Shown: piece after piece, positions 51,880 through 62,966 of the stretch
Numbering within the stretch: the stretch's first letter is position 1
How the letters are laid out: each line of letters begins with the position of its first letter
NCBI GenBank assembly: GCA_025890175.1
Contig: JANPYM010000006.1
Span: 652,376-716,375 of the forward strand
Source: Ciborinia camelliae
Lineage: Eukaryota > Ascomycota > Leotiomycetes > Helotiales > Sclerotiniaceae
Reading direction: 5' to 3'
DNA: 64,000 nt
Notes under the pieces: generated by a model
The model's database searches: none
Seen by the model: the letters and a program-made list of their open reading frames with translations, nothing else
Told to the model about the DNA's origin: nothing
Made by a program: the position numbers and the translations under genes

Positions 51880-53850
51880 TCACCGGCTTGATCTGCTGTT
51901 TCTGCCGCTTCGGGTGTTCCTCGCGGGGGCCCAGTCCGAAGCGTCGCTGTCCGAGGAAGAGTTGTCGCTGCTGCTGCTGCTCTCGAAGCTGTCACTGTCA
52001 ACAACCTTCTTGGTCGATCTCCTCTTGCGCCTCTTGGCTGGCCTCTTGTCTTTGCTTCGCTTGGTCGATGATTCTGCTTGTCCTTGTGTGTCGACAACGA
52101 TGGTGTCGTTGTCAGCATCCAAGATGGTCTCATCGATTTCAAAGTCTGCGTCTTGTTCCGAGTCCACCTCGATTTCGACTGCCTTTCTCTTCTTGCGCGA
52201 AACTCCAGCTTGGGGTTGAGCTCCTTGTTTTCGTTGGGTGTTGCCGGCGACGAAAAGATCAAGGTTGTTCATGTGTTTGTCCATGGAGTTTGCATTGGGA
52301 CGTCTGTCGCGGACACTTTGTCGGTTGGCGGGTTCGAGCTCCAAGTGTTTGAGAGTCAATTTGTAGCTAAGGGTGTCCTCGTAGCTATTGTCAATGACAT
52401 CAATCATGTCTTGGTCGCTGCGATTTCTCTCTGCGTTGCGGACGAAGCGCTTGACGATCTTCTTCATTTCGACATGATCTCTCGTGATCGCCATCTTGTT
52501 TCGTCCCTCTGGGAGGATCCGATCGTCAGGCTGAACGTTGAAGTTGGCGCAAATGAAGGGGAAGTCAAGGAACTTCTCAAGGCAGTAGAGATGAACGTGA
52601 CCGGCGTTGTGGAAAGGATCGGTGACCACCGGGTCGGACGATTGCTCATCGAACGCGACTCGGTAGTGTCCTTTGTGGATGGTGCCGTTGCGGACGGGGC
52701 AGTCCACAAACCGGCATTTGTCGGAGTTTTGGTGGGGGTAGCGTGCGGCGGAGTCGGATGGGACGCTTTGGATCCAGAGTGTGAGTCCAGATCTCTTGGT
52801 GTTTCTGTGTCCAGTGGTTGTGTGACCTGGATGATTGAAGATGAACTCCTTCATCTGTTCGACGGTGAGCCTGAAGTGTGGGTTCAACTCTCCTTCTTTG
52901 GTGTACTGGAACGGAACAACACCGGCGCGATTTGGATGTCCCCAACTTTGAGGTCGCTGTGCAAGCGGGGCGTAGAACTCGGAGGGGTTCAACGATTGGA
53001 TGTTCTTGCTGCGCTTGTTGAGCCCCTGGGTGTTCAAGTTGGGCTTGATCCACTTCTTTCCAGGAACCTTCTTAGGTCGGACGGGTGATTCTGGTGGTGT
53101 TTTTGGTTCCGGTTCCGAGTCTGAAAGTTCTTGTGCCCCTGCACCTTCTGCGACGGAGGTTGCGACGCTCTTGGTCTTGGAGACCCTGCGCTTCTTGGCT
53201 GGTGGTTGCTCAAGAGGAGGATCTACGAGAAGAGGATCTATGTTGATGTTGGCGTCGGCGAAGATTTGCTCGAGTTGGTCGTCGTACTCTCTCTGTCTTT
53301 TCACACCGTGACGAAGTGCCTCCAAAACGTTTGGTGGAAGTTGTCCAAAAGAATCGATGATGTGCAATGGATAACTTGAGTCTGGGAAGGCATTCAAGAC
53401 GTCGTGTTGGTAGGTGTTGGGAAACTCGAAAGGAGCCGGGAACCATTGACTGGGTTGCATGATGTTGGCTGTTGGATCCACAAGACCGACTGGTGTCGGA
53501 AAAGGGTTGTCAATGAAATCCTGGGTCAAGATTTGGGGATTGACTGTTGCATTGTCAGCACTGGGGGGGAAGAGCAACTCAGCTTGTGTGTGGTTTTCTT
53601 GTGTGACGTTAGCCATGTCTCCATTGGCTTGTGTGTGGTTTTCTTGTGTGACGTTAGCCATGTCTCCATTGGCTTGTGTGTTGAAGTCAGGCATCTCTCC
53701 AAGCATGTCTCCGAAAAGCATGAATGATGGATCCTGATCTTGAAGTGTTTCGTGTTCGGCAACGGGGAAAACAGGAGACTTGAGATCTGCCTGTTCGAGT
53801 GATTGGGATTCGTAGTCCAAAATGAACTCTTGGATGTTGTTGTTCGTCAT
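51880..53850 (-). CDS. Unassigned, probably nuclear protein with a His/Cys-rich core
   Basis: A 656-residue protein I cannot assign to a named family. The N-terminal third is acidic and Asn/Gln-rich, with two perfect copies of a 15-residue unit (TQANGDMANVTQENH). A basic PPAKKRR and a C-terminal KRPAKRRKRRSTKK look like nuclear localisation signals. The centre (about 350-440) has LTLWIQSVPSDSAARYPH, then C379-x4-C384, H392, H395, H414, H418, H420, C423 and C434, which could bind zinc. The tail is Ser/Asp-rich, ending in an Arg/Ser stretch. I chose the ATG at 53850 over one at 53973 because the extension is low-complexity. The stop overlaps a perfect donor (CGGTGAGT), so a further 3' exon cannot be excluded. 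The long single exon and isolated position in gene-poor DNA would fit a lineage-specific or transferred gene; that is inference. Confidence 0.75.
   Translation of the reverse strand: MTNNNIQEFILDYESQSLEQADLKSPVFPVAEHETLQDQDPSFMLFGDMLGEMPDFNTQANGDMANVTQENHTQANGDMANVTQENHTQAELLFPPSADNATVNPQILTQDFIDNPFPTPVGLVDPTANIMQPSQWFPAPFEFPNTYQHDVLNAFPDSSYPLHIIDSFGQLPPNVLEALRHGVKRQREYDDQLEQIFADANINIDPLLVDPPLEQPPAKKRRVSKTKSVATSVAEGAGAQELSDSEPEPKTPPESPVRPKKVPGKKWIKPNLNTQGLNKRSKNIQSLNPSEFYAPLAQRPQSWGHPNRAGVVPFQYTKEGELNPHFRLTVEQMKEFIFNHPGHTTTGHRNTKRSGLTLWIQSVPSDSAARYPHQNSDKCRFVDCPVRNGTIHKGHYRVAFDEQSSDPVVTDPFHNAGHVHLYCLEKFLDFPFICANFNVQPDDRILPEGRNKMAITRDHVEMKKIVKRFVRNAERNRSDQDMIDVIDNSYEDTLSYKLTLKHLELEPANRQSVRDRRPNANSMDKHMNNLDLFVAGNTQRKQGAQPQAGVSRKKRKAVEIEVDSEQDADFEIDETILDADNDTIVVDTQGQAESSTKRSKDKRPAKRRKRRSTKKVVDSDSFESSSSSDNSSSDSDASDWAPARNTRSGRNSRSSR
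53582..53681 (-). repeat. Perfect 45-bp in-frame tandem repeat
   Basis: Two identical adjacent 45-bp copies (53582-53626 and 53627-53671) plus about 10 bp of a third, inside the coding sequence. Identity at third codon positions points to a recent duplication or ongoing homogenisation. Confidence 0.95.
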
Positions 53851-55792
53851 GTTATAATTTAGCAGCTCAGCTGGTCTAAATTGTATGATCTTTCTAAAAG
53901 TGTCTCTTGATGATGGCAGTTTCAGAATGTGTGTGTGTTTGTTTGTGTGTTTGAGAAAAAAAAGGAGAGACAATAGGGATTGTCAGAGATCTTAAATATT
54001 TGAAGCTGATGCTTTGTTTCATGATTGTATTGTTATTTCTTTGTATATAACTCAACAAAGAATCCATTGAACCTTTCTACTACTCGATAAGTACTGTACA
54101 TTTTCCTCCTTGTTCACCAGAAAAGAACAATGCAATTGAGAGAATAAACAAAGAAGAGGGGTTGTTCTCTTTGTACTATGAACACTAACAATAGAAGACA
54201 ACTTGATCTTCCCAAGCCTCTAGGAGTATTGCTAGAGATCATACCGCTAGAGATCTCCCATATCTCTACGGTGCCAATGCCAACCTACCTTTGTTGATAT
54301 AGTGAAAAAGATTATGTTTGATAACAGATAAAGTGCTAAAGGCCGCCATGAATGAATCAAATCCATATTTGGCTGGAATTGATAGCATGAGCCCAAGGAC
54401 AGTACCAATGGCATCTGAAAGACAGAGAATTAGCTGGTATTCCAACAATATGATTGAGATAATTCAAAACAAGGTATGAACAACGATCAGAAGGTCTCCA
54501 AGATAATCAACACCCAGCACAAGGCTGTTCAGAACAGGTCTGTGTATCTTGTTTGTAACATCATGTTGTTGTACCCAAGAAGGGAATAATAGTGATTGAA
54601 GACAAAGAAGGTTGATGAAAATAGACATACCGATGATAAAGAAACTGTGAACAATGAAGCGAATACTGTAGGTCATGAACTAGAATCAAAGCCTTCATTG
54701 AACAATCACTGAGTTCAAAGACCTAGTTTGTAAGTCCTCTCAATTGGACTTGGGGGAACATTTTGCAATGTACCACCAGTATGATGTTAGTTAGCATAGA
54801 TTTGCCCGGCCGTCTCTTCGATTGAGAAGGCATATCAATTGGCAGCAGTATCAAATGGCGGAAGTATCAATTGAATATTGTTGATGATATTGAAAATTGA
54901 TGTTGAGAGTTAATGAAGAAGTTCAAAAGGGAATCTCTGTGCGAATAAAAATTTATAGATGAAAAAAAAACCTTCAAGGGGTTATTGCAGTCCGTGCATC
55001 ATTAGCGTGACGCTATATTCACGTGATGTTATTAGAAACCTGATTGGCCAGCGCGCGGCTTACGGAGTACGGAGTACCTAATTGGTACTCCAGCTGTCTG
55101 GTACTTGGAAAAATGAGAGGAAGCCCCTGCCTCTAGGTAGGTATCTCTATTCCAATAATACATAGTAGGTACCGAGGTAGGTAACCGGCACATATAAAAT
55201 ACATATAACATACATATAAAATATATATAAATTTGCTGATATCGTTTCTTTCTATACCCAACTTCACTCCAAACCAACCTGGAAAACTTTGAATTGACTT
55301 GACTCAAATGGCTGGCAAACCAAACCGGTCTGGTCGGCTTATTCTTGTATCCTCGACCGTACTCGACGATTGTGATAATAAATGTCGGCAGGTCGGTCCA
55401 TCCAGAATGCTCCAAAGCTCGTAAAATACGGAATCGGAGAAAAGCAGGGCAGGAGAGGAGAGCATGACGAAAGTGGACGTGAACGTGAACATCTCAACCC
55501 CAACCCAACCCAACCCTTTCCAAATGCTTCGATTGAACTGAACAAGTAATACTCGAGTACTGATTTTGAATTCGAGTAACCAACCATCACTTGCATCTAC
55601 CTATCACCTATCTACTACCTACCTACCTAGTAAGGTTTACCTACCTAGTACTTTCTTCTACCCAACCTTCATGTTTTTATCTATCTACCATACTTTAATC
55701 CCTCCTTGAAACCTTAATTTGCGACTTTCTTTTGAAAACTTGTGCCCCATTTGCTCATACCGCTTCACACAAAGCACACACATACACCGAAG
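53851..55792. other. Intergenic region upstream of the DIP2/CPS1 gene
   Basis: About 1.9 kb between divergent genes, so it should hold both promoters. Two overlapping TACGGAGTA 9-mers lie at 55061-55076. Two short hydrophobic minus-strand frames (54676-54464 and 54448-54266) may be gene debris; see findings. CT-rich and TACC strings precede the start codon at 55793. Confidence 0.5.
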
Positions 55793-58700
55793 ATGGAGGA
55801 GAATAATCCGGAGTTGCAGGCAAAGCTGCAGGAACTTGAACATGAGCTGGAGGTTAGTTAATGGCGTTTCCAACAACGGGGGACTTGGTTTAGCTGCGTC
55901 GTGTGCGCCTTCTTGTGCCAGATGCATGAAGGATGACATTGTCCGGGGCAGATGAGATGGTTTTCAGACCCAAATTGCTGATACAACTTTTGCTTTAGGA
56001 AGGGGAGATTACGGAGAAGGGGTAGGTTTTCCCAATGCTATCACTGAACGCACTCGGCGTCTCATATCATATACTAGTTCTGATTTCTCGAACACAGATA
56101 TCAAAAGCGACGCACATTCTTACTTTCACAATACTTGGGCACCTCACCGATATCCGCAGAGCTGAAAGGGCTGCGCATACATGCTCCCGATGACAGCATA
56201 CACCCCTCAAATGATGGTTCGCGCAGCGCATCTCTTGCTGCCCTCAACTCAAACTCAAGAAGCGCAAGTGGAAGCGAGTTTTACCCCTCACAAAACTACG
56301 GCGCATCTCAGATTTCTGGTAGAACAGCTACATTGGCTAGTGACGTAGGAAGTTTCGGCGCTAACAGAGCACAAGATGGGCGAACCTTTTCATATGCTGG
56401 CAGACCTCAGGATCTAAGGCTGGCAGTACACAATCCAACCCAACGGCATAGCTCTTACAGTCAGAACTCCTCGTATCAACCCGGCTCTCAAGCAGCTGGA
56501 GATTATCAGCAAGATCGTCCAACCGAGCCAAGTATGAGAATGGGATCGATGGCTTCTGGCACAAATTATGCTTTTAACCCGGCACACCAAACCGGTTATA
56601 GGGAACATCAAGGAGATATCTATGAGCAGAGTCATGCAGGAACGATGATGGATTCCCATGGTACCATGCTTGGGGAGTCGCAACAAGGATATTTTTCAGA
56701 TTTTGCAGGACAACAAGAATATGTTAATAATGGACCAAATTCATATGGTGGAGGGCCACATCGGTATTCTTCTAGTGACGCATTCTCTCCAACAGCAGCA
56801 ATGGCACCACCGATGCTGACCACCAAAGATCTACCTCCTCCCGCCGCCCTAGAGTATCAGATGCCCTTAGAGCCTCGAGATGTTCCATTCGCCGTTTACG
56901 ATCCACATGATAAAAACACTCCCATGTCTAAATTTGACAATATTGCGGCCGTTTTGAGGCATCGGGGTAATGCGAGAGCAAAGATGCCAGCATATTGGGT
57001 ATTAGACAATAAAGGAAAAGAAATCGCTTCTATAACTTGGGAGAAACTTACCAGCCGAGCCGAAAAGGTTGCGCAAGTTATTAGAGATAAAAGTTCTCTT
57101 TATAGAGGAGATCGGGTCGCTTTGATATACCGCGAATCCGAAATTATCGAATTTGCCATCGCTTTACTTGGATGCTTCATTGCTGGAGTGGTGGCAGTCC
57201 CTATAAATGACCTTGAAGATTATGCAAAACTTAACACGATTTTGACCTCTACACAAGCACATCTTGCACTTACCACCGACAACAATTTGAAGACTTTTCA
57301 GCGAGATATCACGACTCAGAAGCTCAATTGGCCAAGAGGCGTAGAATGGTGGAAGACCAATGAATTTGGAAGCTGGCATCCAAAGAAGAAGGATGATGCA
57401 CCGCCTTTAACGGTACCGGACTTGGCTTACATCGAATTTTCACGAGCCCCTACTGGCGATCTCCGTGGTGTGGTGATGAGCCATCGGACAATCATGCATC
57501 AAATGGCATGTCTCAGTTCTATTATATCTACGGTACCGTCCGGAGGACGTGGCGATACTTTCAACCCTGAATTAAGAGATAAAAGTGGGAGATTAATGGC
57601 TGGCAGTAGCAGCCGTGGCGAGATCCTACTCTCTTATCTGGACCCACGACAAGGAATCGGTATGATTCTGGGTGTCTTGCTGACAGTATATGGTGGGCAC
57701 ACAACTGTTTGGCTTGAAAGTAAGGCAGTTGAGACACCCGGTCTTTATGCCCACCTCATTACAAAATACAGAGCAACTCTCATGGTGGCCGATTACCCTG
57801 GTCTGAAGAGAGCAGCTTACAATTACCAGCAAGATCCTATGACAACACGAAATTTCAAAAAGGGAATGGAGCCAAACTTTCAAAATGTTAGATTGTGCCT
57901 GATAGATACTCTGACCGTCGATAGCGAGTTCCACGAAGTGTTAGCAGATCGATGGTTACGGCCGATGCGAAATCCTCGTGCACGGGAACTAGTCGCTCCT
58001 ATGTTATGTCTGCCAGAACATGGTGGTATGGTAATTAGTATGCGAGATTGGTTGGGTGGTGAAGAGCGAATGGGGTGTCCTTTGAAACTAGACATTGGAT
58101 CAGATAGCGATTCTATCGAGGAAAAGTCCGAAGAAAAAGAAAAGTCTCCTGGTAATGGGTTTGGAAGTCTTATAGGAGGCGGAACAGTCGCTCCAGCTGA
58201 ACAAAAAGGAAGAACAGAACTGAGTGAAGTTCTACTGGATCGGGAAGCACTAAAGACCAATGAAGTTGTTGTGGTCGCTATTGGCGAGGAAGCTCGCAAG
58301 AAAGCTAGCACCGAACCAGGAACGGTCCGATGCGGTGCCTTTGGTTTTCCAATACCTGATGCTACCTTGGCGGTAGTGGATCCCGAAAATGGTCTTTTGG
58401 CCTCACCACATTCGGTAGGTGAAATCTGGGTAGACTCTCCATCCTTATCAGGGGGGTTCTGGGCCTTACCGAAACATACGGAGCAGATCTTTCATGCCCG
58501 ACCATATAAATTTGAGCAAGGAGATCCGACTCCAATGATGGTGGAACCAGAGTTCCTTCGAACAGGTCTCCTCGGGACAGTGATTGAAGGCAAAATTTTT
58601 GTTCTTGGCCTATATGAAGATCGTCTCAGACAGAAGGTTGAGTGGGTTGAGCACGGCCACGAAGTTGCAGAACATCGATACTTCTTTGTACAACACATAA

Positions 58701-61700
58701 TAGTGAGCATTATGAAGAATGTACCCAAAATCTACGACTGCTCCGCATTTGACGTTTTCGTCAATGATGAACATCTCCCGATAGTCGTTTTGGAGTCGCC
58801 TTCCGCATCAACAGCACCTGCTACCTCTGGTGGGCCTCCACGTCAACTCGATACTGCGCTTCTCGATTCTTTGTCAGAGAGATGCATGGAAGTTTTGATG
58901 CAAGAGCATCATTTAAGAGTCTATTGCGTTATGATCACAGCACCAAATACTCTCCCAAAAGTTTTGAAATGTGGTCGAAGGGAGATTGGTAATATGCTTT
59001 GTCGTCGAGAGTTCGATCTTGGCAATCTTCCTTGCGTGCACGTAAAATTCGGAGTCGAACGAGCTGTACTAAATCTACCTATTGGCGTGGATCCTATCGG
59101 AGGTATATGGTCACCACTATCTGCCCAAGCTCGCGAGGATATATTAGCTCCTGGCGACAAGCAATATTCCGGAATTGATCGTCGCGAAGTGGTGATTGAT
59201 GATCGAACATCCACGCCTTTAAATAACTTCCTAAGCATAGTTGATTTGTTGCAATGGCGCGTGGCGCGACAGGCCGATGAATTATCCTACTGCACTATAG
59301 ATGGCCGAGGTAAAGAAGGAAAAGGCATTACGTGGAAAAAGTTTGATTTGAAAGTGGCCGCAGTAGCTATGTATCTCAAGACTAAGGTCAAGATAAGACA
59401 AGGAGATCATCTAATACTCATGTACACGCACTCGGAGGATTATGTTTATGCAACGCATGCATGTTTTTGCTTAGGAGCCACAGCTATACCCATGGCTCCC
59501 GTTGACCAGAACCGTCTGCATGAAGACGCACCAGCATTTTTACACATGGTTTCAGATTACCATGTAAAGGCAGTTTTGGTCAATCAAGAAGTTGATCACC
59601 TAATGAAACAAAAAGCTGTTTCGCAGCATCTTAAACAATCGGCACAAGTTCTCAAGGTATCCGTGCCGACGATGTACAATACTTCGAAGCTACCTAAGCA
59701 AAACAATGGTTGTAGAGATCTTGGCCTTACGATGCTTCCAGGTTGGGTTCAGCCAGGGTATCCAGCTCTTGTTTGGACATATTGGACTCCTGACCAACGT
59801 AGAATCGCCGTACAATTAGGTCATGATACCATCATGGGTATGTGCAAGGTGCAAAAGGAGACTTGTCAAATGACAAGTTCGAGACCTGTTTTAGGTTGTG
59901 TGCGAAGTACCACTGGTTTAGGCTTTATCCACAGTGTCCTTATGGGCATATTCGTTGGGGCCCCAACTTACCTGGTATCTCCCGTCGAATTTGCACAAAA
60001 TCCGGTATCGCTTTTCCTGACTTTATCGCGGTACAAGATCAAAGATACTTATGCCACTCCGCAAATGCTTGATCATGCAATGGCCGTCATGCCAGGCAAA
60101 GGCTTTACCCTTCACGAATTAAAAAACATGATGATTTCCGCCGAGGGAAGACCTCGAGTTGACGTTTTCCAGAAAGTACGCCTCCACTTTGCTGCGGCTG
60201 GTCTTGATCGCACTGCCATTAATACGGTTTATTCGCATGTTCTGAACCCAATGATTGCGTCTCGTTCATACATGTGTATTGAACCAATTGAATTATGGCT
60301 AGATCCTCAAGCATTACGCCGGGGGTTGATATATACTGTCGATCCAGAAACTAGCCCAAAAGCACTCATGGTTCAAGATTCCGGCATGGTTCCTGTATCG
60401 ACTCAAATAGCTATTGTCAACCCAGAAAGCCGTTGCCTTTGCCATGAAGGTGAATATGGTGAAATCTGGGTCGAGTCAGAAGCATGTGTCAGAGCTTTCT
60501 ACGGATCTAAGGATGCTTTCGATTCGGAAAGGTTTGATGGCCGTACTGTTGATGGCGACCCTAATGTACAATACGTCAGGACAGGCGATTTGGGTTTTCT
60601 ACACAATGTTAGTCGACCTATAGGGCCAAATGGTGCGCTAGTTGAGATGCAAGTACTGTTCGTTCTAGGAAGTGTAGGGGAAACATTTGAGATAAACGGC
60701 CTAAGTCATTTCCCAATGGATATTGAGTGCTCTGTGGAGAAATGTCATCGTAACATTGTGCCTGGAGGATCGTAAGTTTTTTCCTATTGACTTGTTGAAG
60801 TCATCGAAAACTAATAATGTTTAGTGCTGTATTCCAAGCAGGCGGGCTTATCGTTGTACTGGTAGAAGTGGGGAGAAAATCATATCTTGGCTCCATCGTA
60901 CCCGTTATCGTAAACACTATCCTCAACGAACATCAAATCGTCGTCGATATTGTCGCTTTTGTCAACAAGGGAGACTTTCCTAGATCCAGACTTGGAGAGA
61001 AGCAACGAGGCAAAATCTTAGCTACCTGGGTTACACGAAAAATGCGCACAATGGCACAATTTGGTATCCGAGATGCTGAAGGGGGACTTTCGGATGTTAC
61101 AGAGACCATGGAGCCACGCAGTGGCATTCCCAGTCTTCGAAATGGAAGCGTAATCGCAAGCAGTCTCCGCAATGTCGAGCCTGCCCCTCAGATAGTTGAG
61201 GAACAGGAACGCGAGCGTCAGCGTGCAGTATCTCAGCATAGCTACGCTCCTCTCCCGACTGGCATATCTGAGATGCCAGCAGACAATTACGATGATCCCC
61301 CAATGGGGTCGTCAAATGAAGCAAACTACGGTATGGGACATCATGATGACACACCCCCTGCAAATCATCAGCCGAGTCATTTTGAGCTCGCAAGCAGTAA
61401 CTTTGATGGTGGGCAGATCAATTTCGATAGTCCATATTCTGATTTTGTCGTTCCTGGGTTTGGGCCCAATGCGGGTGAGCCACCGAGACCTGGGCCAAAA
61501 CCAGGAATGGATATGGGTATGGATACTAGAACTCAACACGGTGTGCCTATGTCTAATGTTGAGGGCGGAGATGGCAATGACCGGTGGAGTTTACCGAGTC
61601 AACAGCAGCAGGGACCTAGAGGTGAAAGGGGGTTGAGAGTGCATAATATGGATGATGATGACGATTGGAAGGATACGCTCATGCATTTTAATCGTGCTAA

Positions 61701-61707
61701 TCAATAG
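55793..61707 (+). CDS. cps1: DIP2/CPS1/CMR2-type protein with tandem adenylate-forming domains
   Basis: Predicted 1879-residue protein of the DIP2 family (animal DIP2, yeast Cmr2, Cochliobolus CPS1). Exons: 55793-55852, 55999-56021 (23 nt), 56098-60771, 60825-61707; all joins keep frame. Residues 1 to about 45 form a DMAP1-binding-type helix pair (ELQAKLQELEHELE, then EGEITEKGYQKRR, built across two introns). A Ser/Tyr/Gln-rich linker follows to about 280. The first AMP-binding-like domain begins near 292 (FAVYDPHDKNTPMSKFDNI) and the second near 1067 (TPLNNFLSIVDLLQWRVARQ). The C-terminal 250 residues are disordered and end in an acidic DDDDDW stretch. DIP2 proteins relate to fatty acyl-AMP ligases, and yeast Cmr2 influences diacylglycerol pools; CPS1 was described as a virulence factor in plant-pathogenic fungi. 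The function here is inferred by family. Confidence 0.95.
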
Positions 61708-62960
61708 AGAGACAGAATGGGGGATTAAGGAGACTTGGGAGAGGCCATCTGAATACGCGAAGGGGTTGGAGGATGCATGATATATAGAGGAAGAGTAAGA
61801 AGGAAATGATGATATGAATGAATACAAGGGACTCAACATCCTCATGATTGTTTTCGATTTTTGGTCATTTCTCGAACAAGGAGTTATTATATATGGATCG
61901 ATAGACATTTGGGAAGAGCGATATTATTGACGGAGCACAGAGCTTTGTTTTATGATACGAATGAAGAAAGCATTGTTGTAACAGAAGTAGTAAATGGAAT
62001 GAGACGAGATGATACAGTCAATGCAATACATTTTGCCGAGTATTGCAAGATATACGGATGGTAGAATGAAGGTACGGTATAGGTATTATGAGAAGTCATA
62101 CCTTCAAGACATCTCTAATAACAAAGAAACAAACAAACAAACAAAACGTACTTGCTCAAGTGATCCTTGAACTTGCAGGCAAATCTAGTGTAGTCGGTGA
62201 TGGCACCTTGCATGTCATGATATGCATCAAATCCTCGTCGTAGTTGCAGACTTGCAGTAGTGTATTTACGGCGATCCCGAGAACAGGGTCTCAGATTTCC
62301 CGAATTTTTGAAGGAGGGGTGGAACAGCCCTCGACATTATAATAAGATGAGAACGTATGATAGAATATTTTTGATTTTATATGAAATTTTATATACAATA
62401 CTATGTGGTGAATCATCATTGATGACAAAATTCAAAAATACCTACCTTCTTAATACAACAACTACTTCCGGCTACTCAGAACCGCACCAAAACCAAAAAG
62501 GTATCACGTGGGAAGTGCCATCGTTGTAAGTTTGCTTGGGACTGACTGTGCTACGGTTTTGGAAAAAACCCCCAAACTTTTTACATCATCTCGAAAACAT
62601 TAGAAAGGAAAGGTTCAAGTTAGAACAAGATTCGAATTCCAAGTCAAATCCATACAAAGCACAAAGCACAAAGAGAGGCATTTGGATTTCTAATGCAGCG
62701 AAGTATTCCGTACGAGTCGACGGATCGGAAGACAAAGAGGAAAGGAGTAGGGAAAGAGCTAAAAAGCTCACAGTCTCCTGAGCACAATATACAATACACA
62801 ATATACATAACGTTATATTGTATTGCAGCACAGCACAGAGATCAATCAATATATTATCTGCACGAAAACTTATCTCTTTTTAAAGGAGATTGGGAGGGGA
62901 AAAATAATAGAATATATCTTTCTACTTGCAGTTTTTAAGAGTAAAACCTCAAATCCGGGG
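61708..62960. other. Intergenic region between the DIP2/CPS1 and PDE1 genes
   Basis: About 1.25 kb between tandem plus-strand genes. It contains the DIP2/CPS1 3' UTR, an (AAAC)n run (62127-62147) and the PDE1 promoter. Open frames under 110 codons have no recognisable domain. Confidence 0.55.
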
Positions 62961-62966
62961 ATGTAA
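62961..62966 (+). promoter_or_regulatory. Minimal start-stop upstream ORF overlapping the PDE1 start
   Basis: ATGTAA lies directly before the PDE1 start: the last A of TAA is the A of the main ATG (ATGTAATGG). If the transcript includes it, ribosomes would start and stop at once, then need to re-initiate one base back. This could damp PDE1 translation. The sequence is certain; the effect is inference. Confidence 0.5.

Noticed and set aside
52078..53088. 336-codon plus-strand ORF
   Set aside because: Antisense to the 656-residue protein; it lacks a coherent domain, while the minus-strand product has nuclear signals and a structured core.
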